Shown: positions 24,541-33,712 of the stretch, piece after piece
Numbering within the stretch: the first letter of the stretch is position 1
Layout: each line of letters opens with the position of its first letter
NCBI GenBank assembly: GCA_964482955.1
Contig: CAYZZW010000001.1
Location: forward strand, 62,001-126,000
Source: JAPLSN01 sp964482955
GTDB taxonomy: Bacteria; Spirochaetota; Spirochaetia; Treponematales; UBA12059
Length of the DNA: 64,000 nt
Direction of reading: 5' to 3'
Program-made: the position numbers and the translations under genes
Notes under the pieces: model-generated
Database searches by the model: none
What the model was told of the DNA's origin: nothing
Seen by the model: the letters and a program-made list of their open reading frames with translations, nothing else

Positions 24541-26232
24541 ATGCGCGACACGAATCCCTGGTCCTTCCTCGAAGCATACCGCGGAACCGCCTTTCAGGGC
24601 GAGTGGCCGACCTTGCCCGAGCTGTTCGCGATCACCGCGTCGCGCTTCCCCGACTCGGCCTGCTTCACCATCTTCGACCCGGAACGCCGCACGCTGACCT
24701 ATCGCGAGGCGTGGGACATGATCCGCCGCGTGGCCGGACGGCTCGCGGCCGAGGGCGTGAAACCCGGCGACCAGGTGGCGGTCACCGGCAAGAACGCCCC
24801 CGAATGGACGGTGGCCTACCTGGCGGTCCTCGCCGCCGGCGCCGTCGTCGTGCCCGTCGACTATCAGCTCTCCGACGAGGAGATCGTCAACATCGTGAAG
24901 GCGTCCGATTCGGTGGCGCTCTTCTCCGACGAGGAGCGCTTCGACGCGCTCAAGGCCGCGTGCCCGAAACTCAAGGCGGTCTGGTCCCTGTCGAAGTCCA
25001 AGCCCGGCTACGTTTACGACGTCGCCGCGAAGGAACCCGCCGCCGTCGCCCCGCGCGCCTGCGACGACCTGGCCGCCATCCTCTACACGAGCGGCACCAC
25101 GGGCAACCCGAAGGGCGTCATGCTCACGCACGGCAACTTCGTCGCGGACTGCTTCCTCGCGCAGGCCAACCTCGAAATCCGCCATACCGACGTCTTTTAC
25201 GCGCTCCTCCCCATCCACCACAGCTACACGATGCTCGCCGTCTTCATCGAGACCATCTCGGTCGGCGCGGAGCTCGTGTTCGGGCAGAAGCTCGTCGTGA
25301 AGCAGATCCTCTCCGACCTCCGCAACGCGAAGGTGACGATGTTCCTCGGCGTGCCGCTCCTCTTCAACAAGGTGCTCGCCGGCATCATGCGCGGCATCAA
25401 GGAAAAAGGCCCGCTCGTCTACGGCCTCATCCGCTTCCTCATGGCGCTGTCCGGCTTCGTCAAGAAGGTCTTCAAGGTGAATCCGGGCAAGGCGCTTTTC
25501 CACACGGTGCTCGACAAGGCCAGCCTGGCGACGAACCGCATCTGCATCTCCGGCGGCGGCCCCCTCGCCTCGAGCGTCTTCCGCCAGTACAACCAGCTCG
25601 GCATCGACTTCGTGCAGGGCTACGGCCTCACGGAGACGTCGCCCATCGTCGCGCTCAACCCCATCCACCACTACAAGGAAACGAGCGTCGGCAAGATCCT
25701 GCCGCGCGTGGAGATGAAGATCCTCGATCCGGACGAGAACGGGAACGGCGAGATCGCCATCCGCGGCCCCATGGTGATGAAAGGATATTACAGGAATCCC
25801 GAGGCGACGGCCGAGGTCCTCGGCGCCGACGGCTGGTTCCGCACGGGCGACGTGGGCTACATGGACGACGAGGATTACGTCTACCTGACGGGCCGCGCGA
25901 AGAGCCTCATCGTCACCGAGGGCGGCAAGAACGTGTATCCCGAGGAGATCGAAAACCATTTCCAGCTGTTCACGGAAGTCGACCAGGTCCTCGTGCGCGG
26001 CTACGAGCTGGACAAGGCGATGAAGATCGAGGGCATCGAGGCGCTCGTCTACCCGAACCGCGAAGTCTTGGGCGCCGCCGACGGCGCGACCATCGAAGCG
26101 CGGATCAAGTCCGTCGTCGACGAGGTGAACAAGGGACTCTTGCCCTACCAGAAGATCCAGAAGGTGACGGTCCTCGACGAACCCCTCGAAATGACCACCA
26201 CCAAGAAGATCAAGCGCTTCGCGGCGAAGTGA
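24541..26232 (+). CDS. AMP-dependent acyl-CoA synthetase (long-chain fatty acid CoA ligase type)
   Basis: A 563-residue ANL-superfamily enzyme that adenylates a carboxylic acid and transfers it to CoA. The P-loop-like motif is ILYTSGTTGNPKG at ~181-193. The A5 motif is QGYGLTETSP. The hinge region GWFRTGDVGY leads to GRAKSLIVTEGGKNVYPEEIE, and the catalytic Lys lies in TTKKIKRF near the C-terminus. Length and motifs point to a long-chain fatty acid ligase, but chain length is not predictable. ATG 24541 follows GAGAGGT. It ends three bases from the stop of the convergent cyclase gene. Confidence 0.88.
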   Translation: MRDTNPWSFLEAYRGTAFQGEWPTLPELFAITASRFPDSACFTIFDPERRTLTYREAWDMIRRVAGRLAAEGVKPGDQVAVTGKNAPEWTVAYLAVLAAGAVVVPVDYQLSDEEIVNIVKASDSVALFSDEERFDALKAACPKLKAVWSLSKSKPGYVYDVAAKEPAAVAPRACDDLAAILYTSGTTGNPKGVMLTHGNFVADCFLAQANLEIRHTDVFYALLPIHHSYTMLAVFIETISVGAELVFGQKLVVKQILSDLRNAKVTMFLGVPLLFNKVLAGIMRGIKEKGPLVYGLIRFLMALSGFVKKVFKVNPGKALFHTVLDKASLATNRICISGGGPLASSVFRQYNQLGIDFVQGYGLTETSPIVALNPIHHYKETSVGKILPRVEMKILDPDENGNGEIAIRGPMVMKGYYRNPEATAEVLGADGWFRTGDVGYMDDEDYVYLTGRAKSLIVTEGGKNVYPEEIENHFQLFTEVDQVLVRGYELDKAMKIEGIEALVYPNREVLGAADGATIEARIKSVVDEVNKGLLPYQKIQKVTVLDEPLEMTTTKKIKRFAAK

Positions 26233-26235
26233 CCG

Positions 26236-27501
26236 TCATTTGAGGCCGTAGATGGGTGAGGTTTGGGTCTTGCCGCGGAGGAGGACCTCGCCGAGCTTTT
26301 CGAGGGCCGACTGCGATTCGATGGACATGCTCTTGTAGGCGGAGTGCGACACGAGCACGTACTGCTTGAATTCGCGGCAGAGCGCGTCGATGCGCGCCGC
26401 CGTGTCCATCGCCTCGCCGACGACGGCCAGCCTGCGCGCGGCGCCGTTCCCGAGCTCGCCGACGAGGGCTTGCCCCGTGTAGACGCCGATGCCGACGTGC
26501 TTGACGGGCGGCAGGGTGCGCGTCGCGAGGTCGGCCTGCAAGTGCGGCAGCTCCTTGAGGAATTCCCGCGCGAAGGCGACCGCCTTGTCCGCGGCGTCCT
26601 TTTCCCCGAGCAGCCCGAACACCGTCACGACCGTGTCCCCGTAGCACTGCTCGATAAAGCCGCCGTAGCGCTTGGCCAGCTGGTTCCACATCCCGTAGTA
26701 CACCGTGAGCGCCTCGAGCGTCCCGTCCGCGTCGAGCTTTTCCGTCATCGCCGTGAAATTCCAGATGTCCGCGTGCACCACCGTGAGTTCGCGCTCCTCG
26801 GCGCGCGGCTTGGCGTCGCGGAGCGCGTCCTGCGCCGCCGGCGGCTCCACGGTCTCGAGGATACGGTCGAGCCGGGCCTGGAGCGACAGCTCCTTCACCT
26901 TGTTGCCGAGCTGGATGATGCCGAAGGTGAGCGCGCCGAACACGAAGAAGGTGTTCTGCTGCGAGCGGATGAACAGGAGGAAGGCGGGGATCAGGTTCGG
27001 CATCGACAGCGAATCGAGATAGACGATGTACGAGATCGCCCCCGCCTTGTAGCGCTCGTTCACGGTCACCGCGACATCCAGGTAAAAGTAGAAGAAGACG
27101 AAGGTGAACACGGTGCCGAGCGCGATGAGGGTCTCGAAGAAGCGCTTCGGCCAGGTGCGGTGCGTCAGGATCGACAGGGCCTGGAAGAGGCCGATGTAGA
27201 CCGACGTGACCCAGAGGAAGAAGTTCGCCATGTCCACCGGGAAGAGGCGGGACGTGAGCGCCTGCATGAAGGTGTACCCGAGCGGCGCGATGGCCGAGAA
27301 AAAGAAGCGCGGGAGCGGCTTGTGCCCGAACTTGGCCAAGAGGCTGATCTGGAAGGCGAGCAGCCCCATGAGCGCCACGAGCTCGCCGGGCCGCATCGCC
27401 GACACCGAGGGCGTGGCCGAGAGCATCAATATGAAGAAGACGACGAACTGGCTCGAATAGAGGAAAAACTCCTCCAGGAAGCGCTTCTGCATGAACCTCA
27501 T
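26236..27501 (-). CDS. Membrane-bound class III adenylate/guanylate cyclase
   Basis: A 421-residue protein with about six transmembrane helices in the first 200 residues and a class III nucleotidyl cyclase domain at ~235-421. The metal-binding aspartates are in VVHADIWNFTAMTE and EQCYGDTVVTVFG. The transition-state region is GEAMDTAARID, with the Arg kept. The residues that select ATP over GTP cannot be assigned confidently. It presumably makes cAMP (or cGMP) in response to a membrane signal. ATG 27501 follows AGGATGG. Only three bases separate its stop from that of the convergent acyl-CoA ligase gene. Confidence 0.85.
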   Translation of the reverse strand: MRFMQKRFLEEFFLYSSQFVVFFILMLSATPSVSAMRPGELVALMGLLAFQISLLAKFGHKPLPRFFFSAIAPLGYTFMQALTSRLFPVDMANFFLWVTSVYIGLFQALSILTHRTWPKRFFETLIALGTVFTFVFFYFYLDVAVTVNERYKAGAISYIVYLDSLSMPNLIPAFLLFIRSQQNTFFVFGALTFGIIQLGNKVKELSLQARLDRILETVEPPAAQDALRDAKPRAEERELTVVHADIWNFTAMTEKLDADGTLEALTVYYGMWNQLAKRYGGFIEQCYGDTVVTVFGLLGEKDAADKAVAFAREFLKELPHLQADLATRTLPPVKHVGIGVYTGQALVGELGNGAARRLAVVGEAMDTAARIDALCREFKQYVLVSHSAYKSMSIESQSALEKLGEVLLRGKTQTSPIYGLK

Positions 27502-27580
27502 GGAACCATCCTACTCGATTCGCGGGACCCTAGACAACGTAGCGCGTACCCGCGAACCGCGTAGGGCTGTCGAATCACGT

Positions 27581-27775
27581 GAGGCGATTCGGGGAAGTGC
27601 GTCGGACGGGTGTCGAACTGGAATGACCGGACGCTGGGGCATGCAAGTACCCATGGCGAATAGGCGAGAGTACTCGCGATATTCGCCATGGGTACTTGCA
27701 TGCCCCACCCGGCGGTCGCATCCGGTGCATCATCGGACGCCGGGTGGCCCCAGAAACGCCGCACGACGGTCTGGA
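27581..27775. repeat. Palindromic dispersed repeat, copy A1 (28-bp perfect stem)
   Basis: The core is a perfect inverted repeat, 27635-27662 against 27680-27707, for example TGGGGCATGCAAGTACCC against its complement, with a 17-base loop that itself folds (GCGAG-AGTA-CTCGC). Flanks of about 50-65 bp on both sides are shared with copy A2 at 28763-28958, and the left flank also with 6805. The outer flanks are rough inverted repeats of each other, so the whole ~190 bp is palindromic. No protein is encoded. Confidence 0.85.
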
Positions 27776-27930
27776 GAACCAACGCGTTTACGGTTCATGC
27801 TCAGTAATCAAAAGCCAACGAACGAATCGAGCAGGCTTCTCTTTCCTATAAACCGGCTGTACGGCATGCGGTTGCGTTTCGGCGGGGGGCGGGGTATGGT
27901 GCGGGGGACGAAAGCGGCGGGAGGCGAGGC

Positions 27931-28728
27931 ATGGGCAACATTGACGTGGTCGTGTTCGATCTGGACGGGACTTTGTATTCGGCGGGGGTGGCGGTATCCG
28001 GCGCGGCGGAGGCGGTGGCCGAGGTCAGGGCGCGCGGGATCGCGGTCCGGTTCGCCACGAACACCTTCTCGCGCCCGGCTCGCGAGATCGCCGAGCGGCT
28101 CGAGGGCTTCGGCATCCCGATCGGCCCCGGCGAACTGATCACGCCGCACGACGTGCTCCGGAAACGGTATTCCGTCAAGCCCGACACAAGGCCGCTCGCC
28201 TTCGTCTCCGAGAAGCACCGGAACTTGCTCGACTACCTTCCGAAGCAAACGGCCTTCTTCGCGCCGGGCAGGCAGGCGTCCGGGCCGTGGGACGAAGTCT
28301 TCGTGGCCGACTCCGACGAGCTCTGGTCCTACGGGGCATTCGATTTCCTGCTCGAGGCGATCCACGCGGGCGCGACGCTCGTCGCGTCGAGCGCCGCCGC
28401 GTCCTTCATCGGCAAGGACGGAAAGCCGCACCTCGACACGGGCGCGATCGTCGCCCTCCTGGAAGCCGCCTCGGGCGTCAAGGCCGTCATCGCCGGCAAG
28501 CCCGGAGCGGACATGGCGCGCCTGGCGATCATCGACGCGGGCTTCGATCCGAAGCGCGCGCTCGTGATCGGCGACGATCCGGACGTCGACGTGGCGCTGG
28601 CCCGTTCCATCGGCGCGCGCGCCGTCCTCGTCGAAACCGGCAGGAAGAAGATACCGCCGGTCACTCCAACACCTGACGCTACCATACCCTCGGTCGCTTC
28701 CCTGCCCGAGCTACTTGAGCGAATGTAA
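27931..28728 (+). CDS. HAD-IIA (NagD-like) phosphatase
   Basis: A 265-residue HAD-superfamily hydrolase. Motif I is FDLDGTLY (Asp nucleophile and acid/base Asp). Motif II is FATNTFSRP. The NagD-type C2 cap follows. The Lys of motif III lies in VIAGKPGADM and motif IV is VIGDDPDVDVALA. Enzymes of this type dephosphorylate nucleotides or sugar phosphates such as 4-nitrophenyl phosphate or UMP; the real substrate is unknown. GGGAGGCGAGGC precedes the ATG. The gene sits alone between two direct copies of the palindromic repeat (27581 and 28763), which may matter for its mobility. Confidence 0.88.
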   Translation: MGNIDVVVFDLDGTLYSAGVAVSGAAEAVAEVRARGIAVRFATNTFSRPAREIAERLEGFGIPIGPGELITPHDVLRKRYSVKPDTRPLAFVSEKHRNLLDYLPKQTAFFAPGRQASGPWDEVFVADSDELWSYGAFDFLLEAIHAGATLVASSAAASFIGKDGKPHLDTGAIVALLEAASGVKAVIAGKPGADMARLAIIDAGFDPKRALVIGDDPDVDVALARSIGARAVLVETGRKKIPPVTPTPDATIPSVASLPELLERM

Positions 28729-28762
28729 CCCAAACAGGGATTCGCGGAGCTGCTGCCTTCAT

Positions 28763-28958
28763 TAAGGCGATACGGGAAGGTGCGGCATTTTATAGGGACC
28801 GGAGCGACCGGAGCGTGGGCCATACAAGTACCCGCGGCGAATCGGCGAGAGTACTCGCGATATTCGCCGCGGGTACTTGTATGGCCCACCCGGCGGTCAC
28901 ATCCTGTTCGTCATCGGACGCGGCCTAACTCCAGTAGCGTCGTACGACTTCTTGCAGA
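28763..28958. repeat. Palindromic dispersed repeat, copy A2 (27-bp perfect stem)
   Basis: The stem is 28816-28842 against 28862-28888, perfect over 27 bp, with a 19-base loop. Compared with copy A1, four base pairs of the stem differ and each is changed on both arms so that pairing holds (for example CCATGG becomes CCGCGG). Flanks match A1 on both sides. Confidence 0.85.
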
Positions 28959-29124
28959 TCGGCGAATCGCGGTGGGCTATATTCTACGATAAGCGATTCA
29001 GGACACGGAAGGAAGCGCGGAGGGCGGCGTTCGGCTAGAGACCGACGATGAGCATGCCGCCTGAACCGACGAAACGGGGCGCGCTTGAAATGGCTATGAA
29101 ACGTCTTGGAGCGTCAATGAAAAC

Positions 29125-29156
29125 GGGGCGAACCTTCGTTTCCGAAGGTCCGCCCC
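29125..29156 (-). terminator. Rho-independent terminator of leuS
   Basis: Read on the minus strand, GGGGCGGACCTTCG-GAAA-CGAAGGTTCGCCCC is followed by GTTTTC. It lies about 100 bases past the leuS stop with CACGAAGG repeats in between. No other gene lies in 28959-29124. Confidence 0.75.
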
Positions 29157-29189
29157 ATATTACCCTATCTTAAAACTCTCTTTCTATCT

Positions 29190-29250
29190 TCTTCTTCCTT
29201 CGTGCCCTTCGTGGCTAAACTTCGTGCTCTTCGTGGTAAATCTTCTTCGA
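29190..29250. repeat. CACGAAGG repeat cluster
   Basis: CTTCGTGCCCTTCGTGGC and CTTCGTGCTCTTCGTGG units lie between the leuS stop and its terminator, so they are transcribed as the 3' untranslated region of leuS. Confidence 0.7.
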
Positions 29251-29259
29251 CGGTCGACT

Positions 29260-31677
29260 TTATTTCACGACGATGTTGACGAGCTTGTCCTTGACGACGA
29301 TCACCTTCACCACGGTCTTGCCGTCGGTCTGTTCGCGCACTTTCGGGAGGTCCCGCGCCAGCTTTTCGAGTTCGGCTTCGGGCGTGCCCGGCGCGACGAC
29401 GAGCTTGTCGCGGACGCGGCCGTTCACCTGCGCGACGATCTCGATCTCGTCGTCCACGCAGAGCGCGGGATCATAGGTCGGCCACGGCGCCTTCGACACG
29501 GACGGCTTCTGTCCGGCCTTTTCCCACAGCTCCTCGGCGAGGTGCGGCGCGTAGGGCGCTACCAGCTTCACCATATCCAGCCACAGCCCCTTCGGCACGG
29601 CGTCGAGCTTGGCCACCTCCGCCGAGAGGATCATCATCTGAGAGATGGCGGTGTTGAACGCGAGATTGCCCGTGTCGTCGCCCGCCTTGCGGATCGTCTT
29701 GTGGAGCAGCTTTTCGAGCGCGGGCTCGGGCTTCCCGTCGACGAGCGGCTTTTCGCCGATGGCCCACAGGCGCTCGAGGAAGCGAGTGACGCCGACGAGC
29801 CCGGCGGTCGCCCACGGCTTCGACACTTCGAGCGGGCCCATGAACATCTCGTACATGCGCATGCCGTCGGCGCCGAACTCGCGCACGATGTCGTCGGGAT
29901 TGATGACGTTGCCGCGGCTCTTGGACATCTTCTGGTTGTCCTCGCCGAGGATCATGCCCTGGTTGACGAGGCGCTGGAACGGCTCCTTCGTGTTGACGAC
30001 GCCGATGTCGAAGAGCACCTTGTGCCAGAAGCGCGCGTAGAGGAGGTGGAGCACCGCGTGCTCGGCGCCGCCGACGTAGAGGTCCACCGGCATCCAGTAG
30101 TCGACCTTGTCCTTCGCCGCGAATTCCGATCCGTTCTTCGGATCGAGGTAGCGGAGGTAGTACCAGCACGAGCCGGCCCACTGCGGCATCGTGTTCGTCT
30201 CGCGGCGCGCCGCGCCGCCGCACTTCGGGCAGGTCGTGTTCACCCACGACGTTATCGTCGCGAGCGGGCTCTCGCCGGTGCCGGACGGCTCGTAGCTCTT
30301 CACGTCAGGCAGGGTGAGCGGCAGCTCCGATTCCGGCACCGGCACGATGCCGCACTTGTCGCAATGGACGACGGGGATGGGCTCGCCCCAGTAGCGCTGG
30401 CGGCTGAACACCCAGTCGCGGAGCTTGTAGTTGACCGCCTTCTTGCCGATGCCCTTCTTCCCGAGCCACTCGACGATGGCCTTCTTGAACTCGGGCGTCT
30501 TCATGCCGTCGAACTCGCCGGAGTTGACCGCGACGCCGTCGCCGGTGAAGGGCGCCGAGGGATCGCCCGGCCCGCCTTCGGGTTTCACGACTTCGATGAT
30601 CGGGAGCCCGAACTTGCGCGCGAACTCGCCGTCGCGCTCGTCGTGCGCGGGCACGGCCATGATGGCGCCGTGGCCGTAGGAGATGAGGACGTAGTCGGAA
30701 ATCCACACGGGAATCTTCCGGCCGTTCACCGGGTTGATGGCGTAGGCGCCCGTGAAGACGCCGGTCTTGTCCTTCGCGAGGTCGGTGCGCTCGAGGTCGC
30801 TCTTCCGCGCAGCGGTCTCGACATAGGCGTCGACCTCGGCCTTGCGGTCGGCCGTCGTGATGGAGGCGACGAGCGCGTGCTCGGGCGCGAGCACCATGTA
30901 CGTGGCGCCGAAGAGCGTGTCGGGTCGCGTCGTGTAGACTTCGATCGTTTCCGCGCGCCCGTCGAGCGCGAAGCGCACGTTGGCGCCCTCGGACTTGCCG
31001 ATCCAGTTGCGCTGCATCGCCTTGATCGCCTCGGACCAGTCGAGCCCGTCGAGGTCCTCGAGCAGGCGGTCGGCGTAGGCGGTGATCTTGAGCATCCACT
31101 GGCGGATGCTCTTCCGCGTCACCTTCGTGTGGCAGCGGTCGCACTCGCCGTCCTTCACTTCCTCGTTCGCGAGCCCCGTCTTGCACTTGGGGCACCAGTT
31201 GATCGGCGCCTCCGCCTCGTACGCGAGCCCGCGCTTCCAGAGCTGTAGGAAGATCCACTGCGTCCACTTGTAGTAGTCCGCGTCGCACGTGGAGACTTCG
31301 CGGTCCCAGTCGTACGAAAACCCGAGGCTCTTGATCTGCGTCCGGAAGCGGTCGATGTTCGCCTTCGTCGTGACCGAAGGGTGCGTGCCGGTCTGGATGG
31401 CGTAGTTCTCCGCGGGCAGCCCGAAGGAGTCGAAGCCCATCGGGTGCAGCACGGCGTAGCCGTTCATGCGGAGGTAGCGGCAGTAGATGTCCGTGGCCGT
31501 GTAGCCCTCGGGATGCCCGACGTGGAGGCCCGCGCCCGAAGGGTACGGGAACATGTCGAGCACGTAGCGGCGCTTCGCGGGCGGAACGGACGGATCCTCG
31601 ACGGCACGGAAGGTCTTGTCGCGTTCCCAGAACGCCTGCCACTTACGCTCGATGTCGGTGAACGGGTACTTCGCCAT
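29260..31677 (-). CDS. leuS: Leucyl-tRNA synthetase
   Basis: An 805-residue class I aminoacyl-tRNA synthetase that charges tRNA-Leu. The HIGH motif is HVGH at 52-55 (PYPSGAGLHVGHPEGYTATD) and the KMSKS motif is NQKMSKSRGN. Zinc-type Cys clusters are visible (WCPKCKTGLANEE; CDRCHTKV; HCDKCGIVP; CPKCGGAA), and the large CP1 editing insert contains the expected TRPDTLFGATY. Full length and apparently intact. AAGGAG precedes the ATG by nine bases. The 3' region carries CACGAAGG repeats and a terminator. Confidence 0.98.
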   Translation of the reverse strand: MAKYPFTDIERKWQAFWERDKTFRAVEDPSVPPAKRRYVLDMFPYPSGAGLHVGHPEGYTATDIYCRYLRMNGYAVLHPMGFDSFGLPAENYAIQTGTHPSVTTKANIDRFRTQIKSLGFSYDWDREVSTCDADYYKWTQWIFLQLWKRGLAYEAEAPINWCPKCKTGLANEEVKDGECDRCHTKVTRKSIRQWMLKITAYADRLLEDLDGLDWSEAIKAMQRNWIGKSEGANVRFALDGRAETIEVYTTRPDTLFGATYMVLAPEHALVASITTADRKAEVDAYVETAARKSDLERTDLAKDKTGVFTGAYAINPVNGRKIPVWISDYVLISYGHGAIMAVPAHDERDGEFARKFGLPIIEVVKPEGGPGDPSAPFTGDGVAVNSGEFDGMKTPEFKKAIVEWLGKKGIGKKAVNYKLRDWVFSRQRYWGEPIPVVHCDKCGIVPVPESELPLTLPDVKSYEPSGTGESPLATITSWVNTTCPKCGGAARRETNTMPQWAGSCWYYLRYLDPKNGSEFAAKDKVDYWMPVDLYVGGAEHAVLHLLYARFWHKVLFDIGVVNTKEPFQRLVNQGMILGEDNQKMSKSRGNVINPDDIVREFGADGMRMYEMFMGPLEVSKPWATAGLVGVTRFLERLWAIGEKPLVDGKPEPALEKLLHKTIRKAGDDTGNLAFNTAISQMMILSAEVAKLDAVPKGLWLDMVKLVAPYAPHLAEELWEKAGQKPSVSKAPWPTYDPALCVDDEIEIVAQVNGRVRDKLVVAPGTPEAELEKLARDLPKVREQTDGKTVVKVIVVKDKLVNIVVK

Positions 31678-31729
31678 GATCTACTGCTCCTTGCGCGCCG
31701 CGCGGCCTTCGACACCGCGGGGGAAGGAC

Positions 31730-31759
31730 ATAGTAGCCGAGAGAATCCCCGTTTCGCAA
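31730..31759 (-). promoter_or_regulatory. Possible leuS promoter
   Basis: On the minus strand TTGCGA (31759-31754) and TACTAT (31735-31730) are 18 bases apart, about 45 bases before the start codon. Confidence 0.4.
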
Positions 31760-31786
31760 GTGCGGCCGTATTTGAAAAGACTTTGC

Positions 31787-31850
31787 CACAGAGCGACGCT
31801 TAGCGAGTACTCGAGCGTTGGCTCAGAGGCACGGAGGGAAGACGAGAAAT
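31787..31850. repeat. CACAGAG/CACGGAGG repeat with inserted palindrome
   Basis: TTGCCACAGAG is interrupted by CGACGCTTAGCGAGTACTCGAGCGTTGGCTC and then resumes as AGAGGCACGGAGGG. The inserted part resembles the inner loop (GCGAGAGTACTCGC) of the palindromic A repeats and the segment at 42779-42800. Confidence 0.55.
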
Positions 31851-31879
31851 GTGAGGCTGAATGACCGAAAAAGGGAATT

Positions 31880-31998
31880 GGGGCGCCCCCGACGCGCGAG
31901 CGCGTCGGGCCGGGTGCTACGCTTCAAATCCTCGCGAACGCGGCCTTGCCGCGTTCGCTCCGGGTTTTCCGCTTCGCCCCCTGGCGCGGGCATCTTTA
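31880..31998 (-). repeat. Modular hairpin element, copy C3
   Basis: Two scaffold blocks (31956-31988 and 31912-31940 on the minus strand) match 46246-46278 and 46339-46367, including CCAGGGGGCGAAG and CGTAGCACCC. Between and after them are hairpins that differ between copies: 11 bp at 31934-31958 and 9 bp at 31888-31909 here. No coding content. Confidence 0.65.
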
Positions 31999-32061
31999 AA
32001 ATCCCCGCAACACTATTCTCGAGTATCTGCAGAACTTCACTCCGTGGCTTCGTCGGAGATC

Positions 32062-33621
32062 TCATTCCTGATAGGCGCCGATGCTCCAGTTGCCGGTCGC
32101 CGGGCGGGGGCGGCAGAGGAAGTCCACGGGCTGTCCGGACGCGTTCGTCTGGAACGCCGGCCAGAGTTCGGCCACGCCGTTCACGCCGCCCGACCGGATT
32201 TCCGTCGGCGTGGCCGCCGTGAACGCGCCGTTCGCGTCGAGCGCCGGGTCAAGTTCCATGTTGTCGTCCGCACCGGCGAGATTGTCGTTCAGCTCGGCGA
32301 CCGTCCACACGGCCCCCTTGTTGTCGCGGTACGCCGTCGCCGTGCCGAAGAGGTCGTTGTTCCGGAACTGCGTCGGGTAGGATGGATTCGTGCTTTCGAA
32401 GACGCCGTACTTCGTCCCCGCGGAGGGCAGGACGATGACGTTATCGCACATGACGGCCTGTCCGCCAGAAAAACGAGCGCCGTCCACTTCGACCGCGTCG
32501 GATGTCATCAAGATCGTGTTGCACGACGCGTGCGTGGCCGTTCCCTTGGCGAAGTCGATGCCGACCGCGAGCGCCGTCGGGCCGGAACCCGGCAGGATGA
32601 CGCAGTTGTAGACGAGTACTTGCGTGGAATTCTGAATGATGATGCCGGTGCGCTGGGTGGCGCCGGAGCCCGGATCGACGAGACAGGCGTACACCTTGGC
32701 CACGCCCGAACCGCCGACTTTGAAACCCGTTGTCGTCGGCGCCGTTCCGCCGCGGAACGCCACGCGCCGCATTTCGGGTCCGGTGGCGCCCGGTTCGAGG
32801 ATGCATCCGTAACTCTCCAGCGTGCCGAAACCGCCCGCCAGGACGCAGTCGCGCACGACGGGATCGGCGCCCTTCAAGTCGAGCGCGACCGTCGACACCA
32901 TCCCGGACGCCGGCGAAGCGTACAGCTCGAGTCCGTCCAGCACGGTCGCCGCGGTGATCGTCAAATCGCCCGTCACCGTCGCCTTGGGCGCCGACGCGGA
33001 GCCGCCCGTGAGGCTCGAATCCGTTATCTTGGTGCGGAACGTCGCAAGATTCCGGGCCCACATGGCGGGATCGAACCCGCCGTAGATCGACACGCCCTCC
33101 TTGAGGGCGAAACCCGGCGTCGCGTAGTCGCCGGCGGCGACCAGGACGTTCCGCCCGGCCGTAGCCGCCGCGAGCGCCGCCTCCAGCGACGCGAAAGGAT
33201 GCTCGCGCGATCCGGCGTCGGAACCGGCGTAGGCGTCGTCGCCGGCCGTCGACACGAAGATATCGCCCAGCACCGTCAGCGTGGCGTTCGATTCGGGCAG
33301 GTTCCCGAGGGATGCCGTGACGGTGATCGTCCCGCTCGAACCGAGGGGAGCCGCGAAGGCTCCTGGTCTCACGCATGAGATCTGTTCGCAATCCGAGCGC
33401 CAGGTCACGTCGGAGGTGACGTTTTCTACGCGGCCGGAGGCGTATACGGCGTAGGCGGCGTATTGGACGGTCTTGTCGGAGGCGGTCGTGGCGCTGGACG
33501 GTTCGATGTACAGATTCGTGACGTCGAGGTCGTCGATGAAAGGCAGGAGCTCGACGCGTCCGCACGCGGAAAGCAGGAACAGCGCCATGACGGCGGCGCC
33601 GACCGATGCGTTTTTCCTCAT
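32062..33621 (-). CDS. Right-handed beta-helix lipoprotein with N-terminal Ig-like domain
   Basis: A 519-residue lipoprotein (leader ending LLSAC). Residues ~35-118 look like a bacterial Ig-like (BIG2) domain: YIEPSSATTASDKTVQYAAYAVY and GTITVTASLGNLPESNATLTVLG. From ~120 a DUF1565-type right-handed beta-helix begins with IFVSTAGDDAYAGSDAGS and VLVAAGDY, continues through many short strand-turn repeats and ends ATGNWSIGAYQE. Such helices bind or cleave polysaccharides, or serve as surface adhesion modules; no pectate-lyase catalytic cluster can be recognised. A related protein without the lipobox starts at 62725. A promoter is visible at 33713-33740. Confidence 0.8.
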   Translation of the reverse strand: MRKNASVGAAVMALFLLSACGRVELLPFIDDLDVTNLYIEPSSATTASDKTVQYAAYAVYASGRVENVTSDVTWRSDCEQISCVRPGAFAAPLGSSGTITVTASLGNLPESNATLTVLGDIFVSTAGDDAYAGSDAGSREHPFASLEAALAAATAGRNVLVAAGDYATPGFALKEGVSIYGGFDPAMWARNLATFRTKITDSSLTGGSASAPKATVTGDLTITAATVLDGLELYASPASGMVSTVALDLKGADPVVRDCVLAGGFGTLESYGCILEPGATGPEMRRVAFRGGTAPTTTGFKVGGSGVAKVYACLVDPGSGATQRTGIIIQNSTQVLVYNCVILPGSGPTALAVGIDFAKGTATHASCNTILMTSDAVEVDGARFSGGQAVMCDNVIVLPSAGTKYGVFESTNPSYPTQFRNNDLFGTATAYRDNKGAVWTVAELNDNLAGADDNMELDPALDANGAFTAATPTEIRSGGVNGVAELWPAFQTNASGQPVDFLCRPRPATGNWSIGAYQE

Positions 33622-33712
33622 CAGAGCGTCCTCCCGGGGAAGGGATGCGCCCTGGCGGGAGGCCGGAAACCGAGGGATTCCCGGCGGGCCGTCGATACGG
33701 GTGTTTACTTAC

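Noticed and set aside
27580..28958. CRISPR array
   Set aside because: Only two full copies about 1.2 kb apart, with internal palindromes and a gene between them. No regular spacers and no cas genes are in the window.
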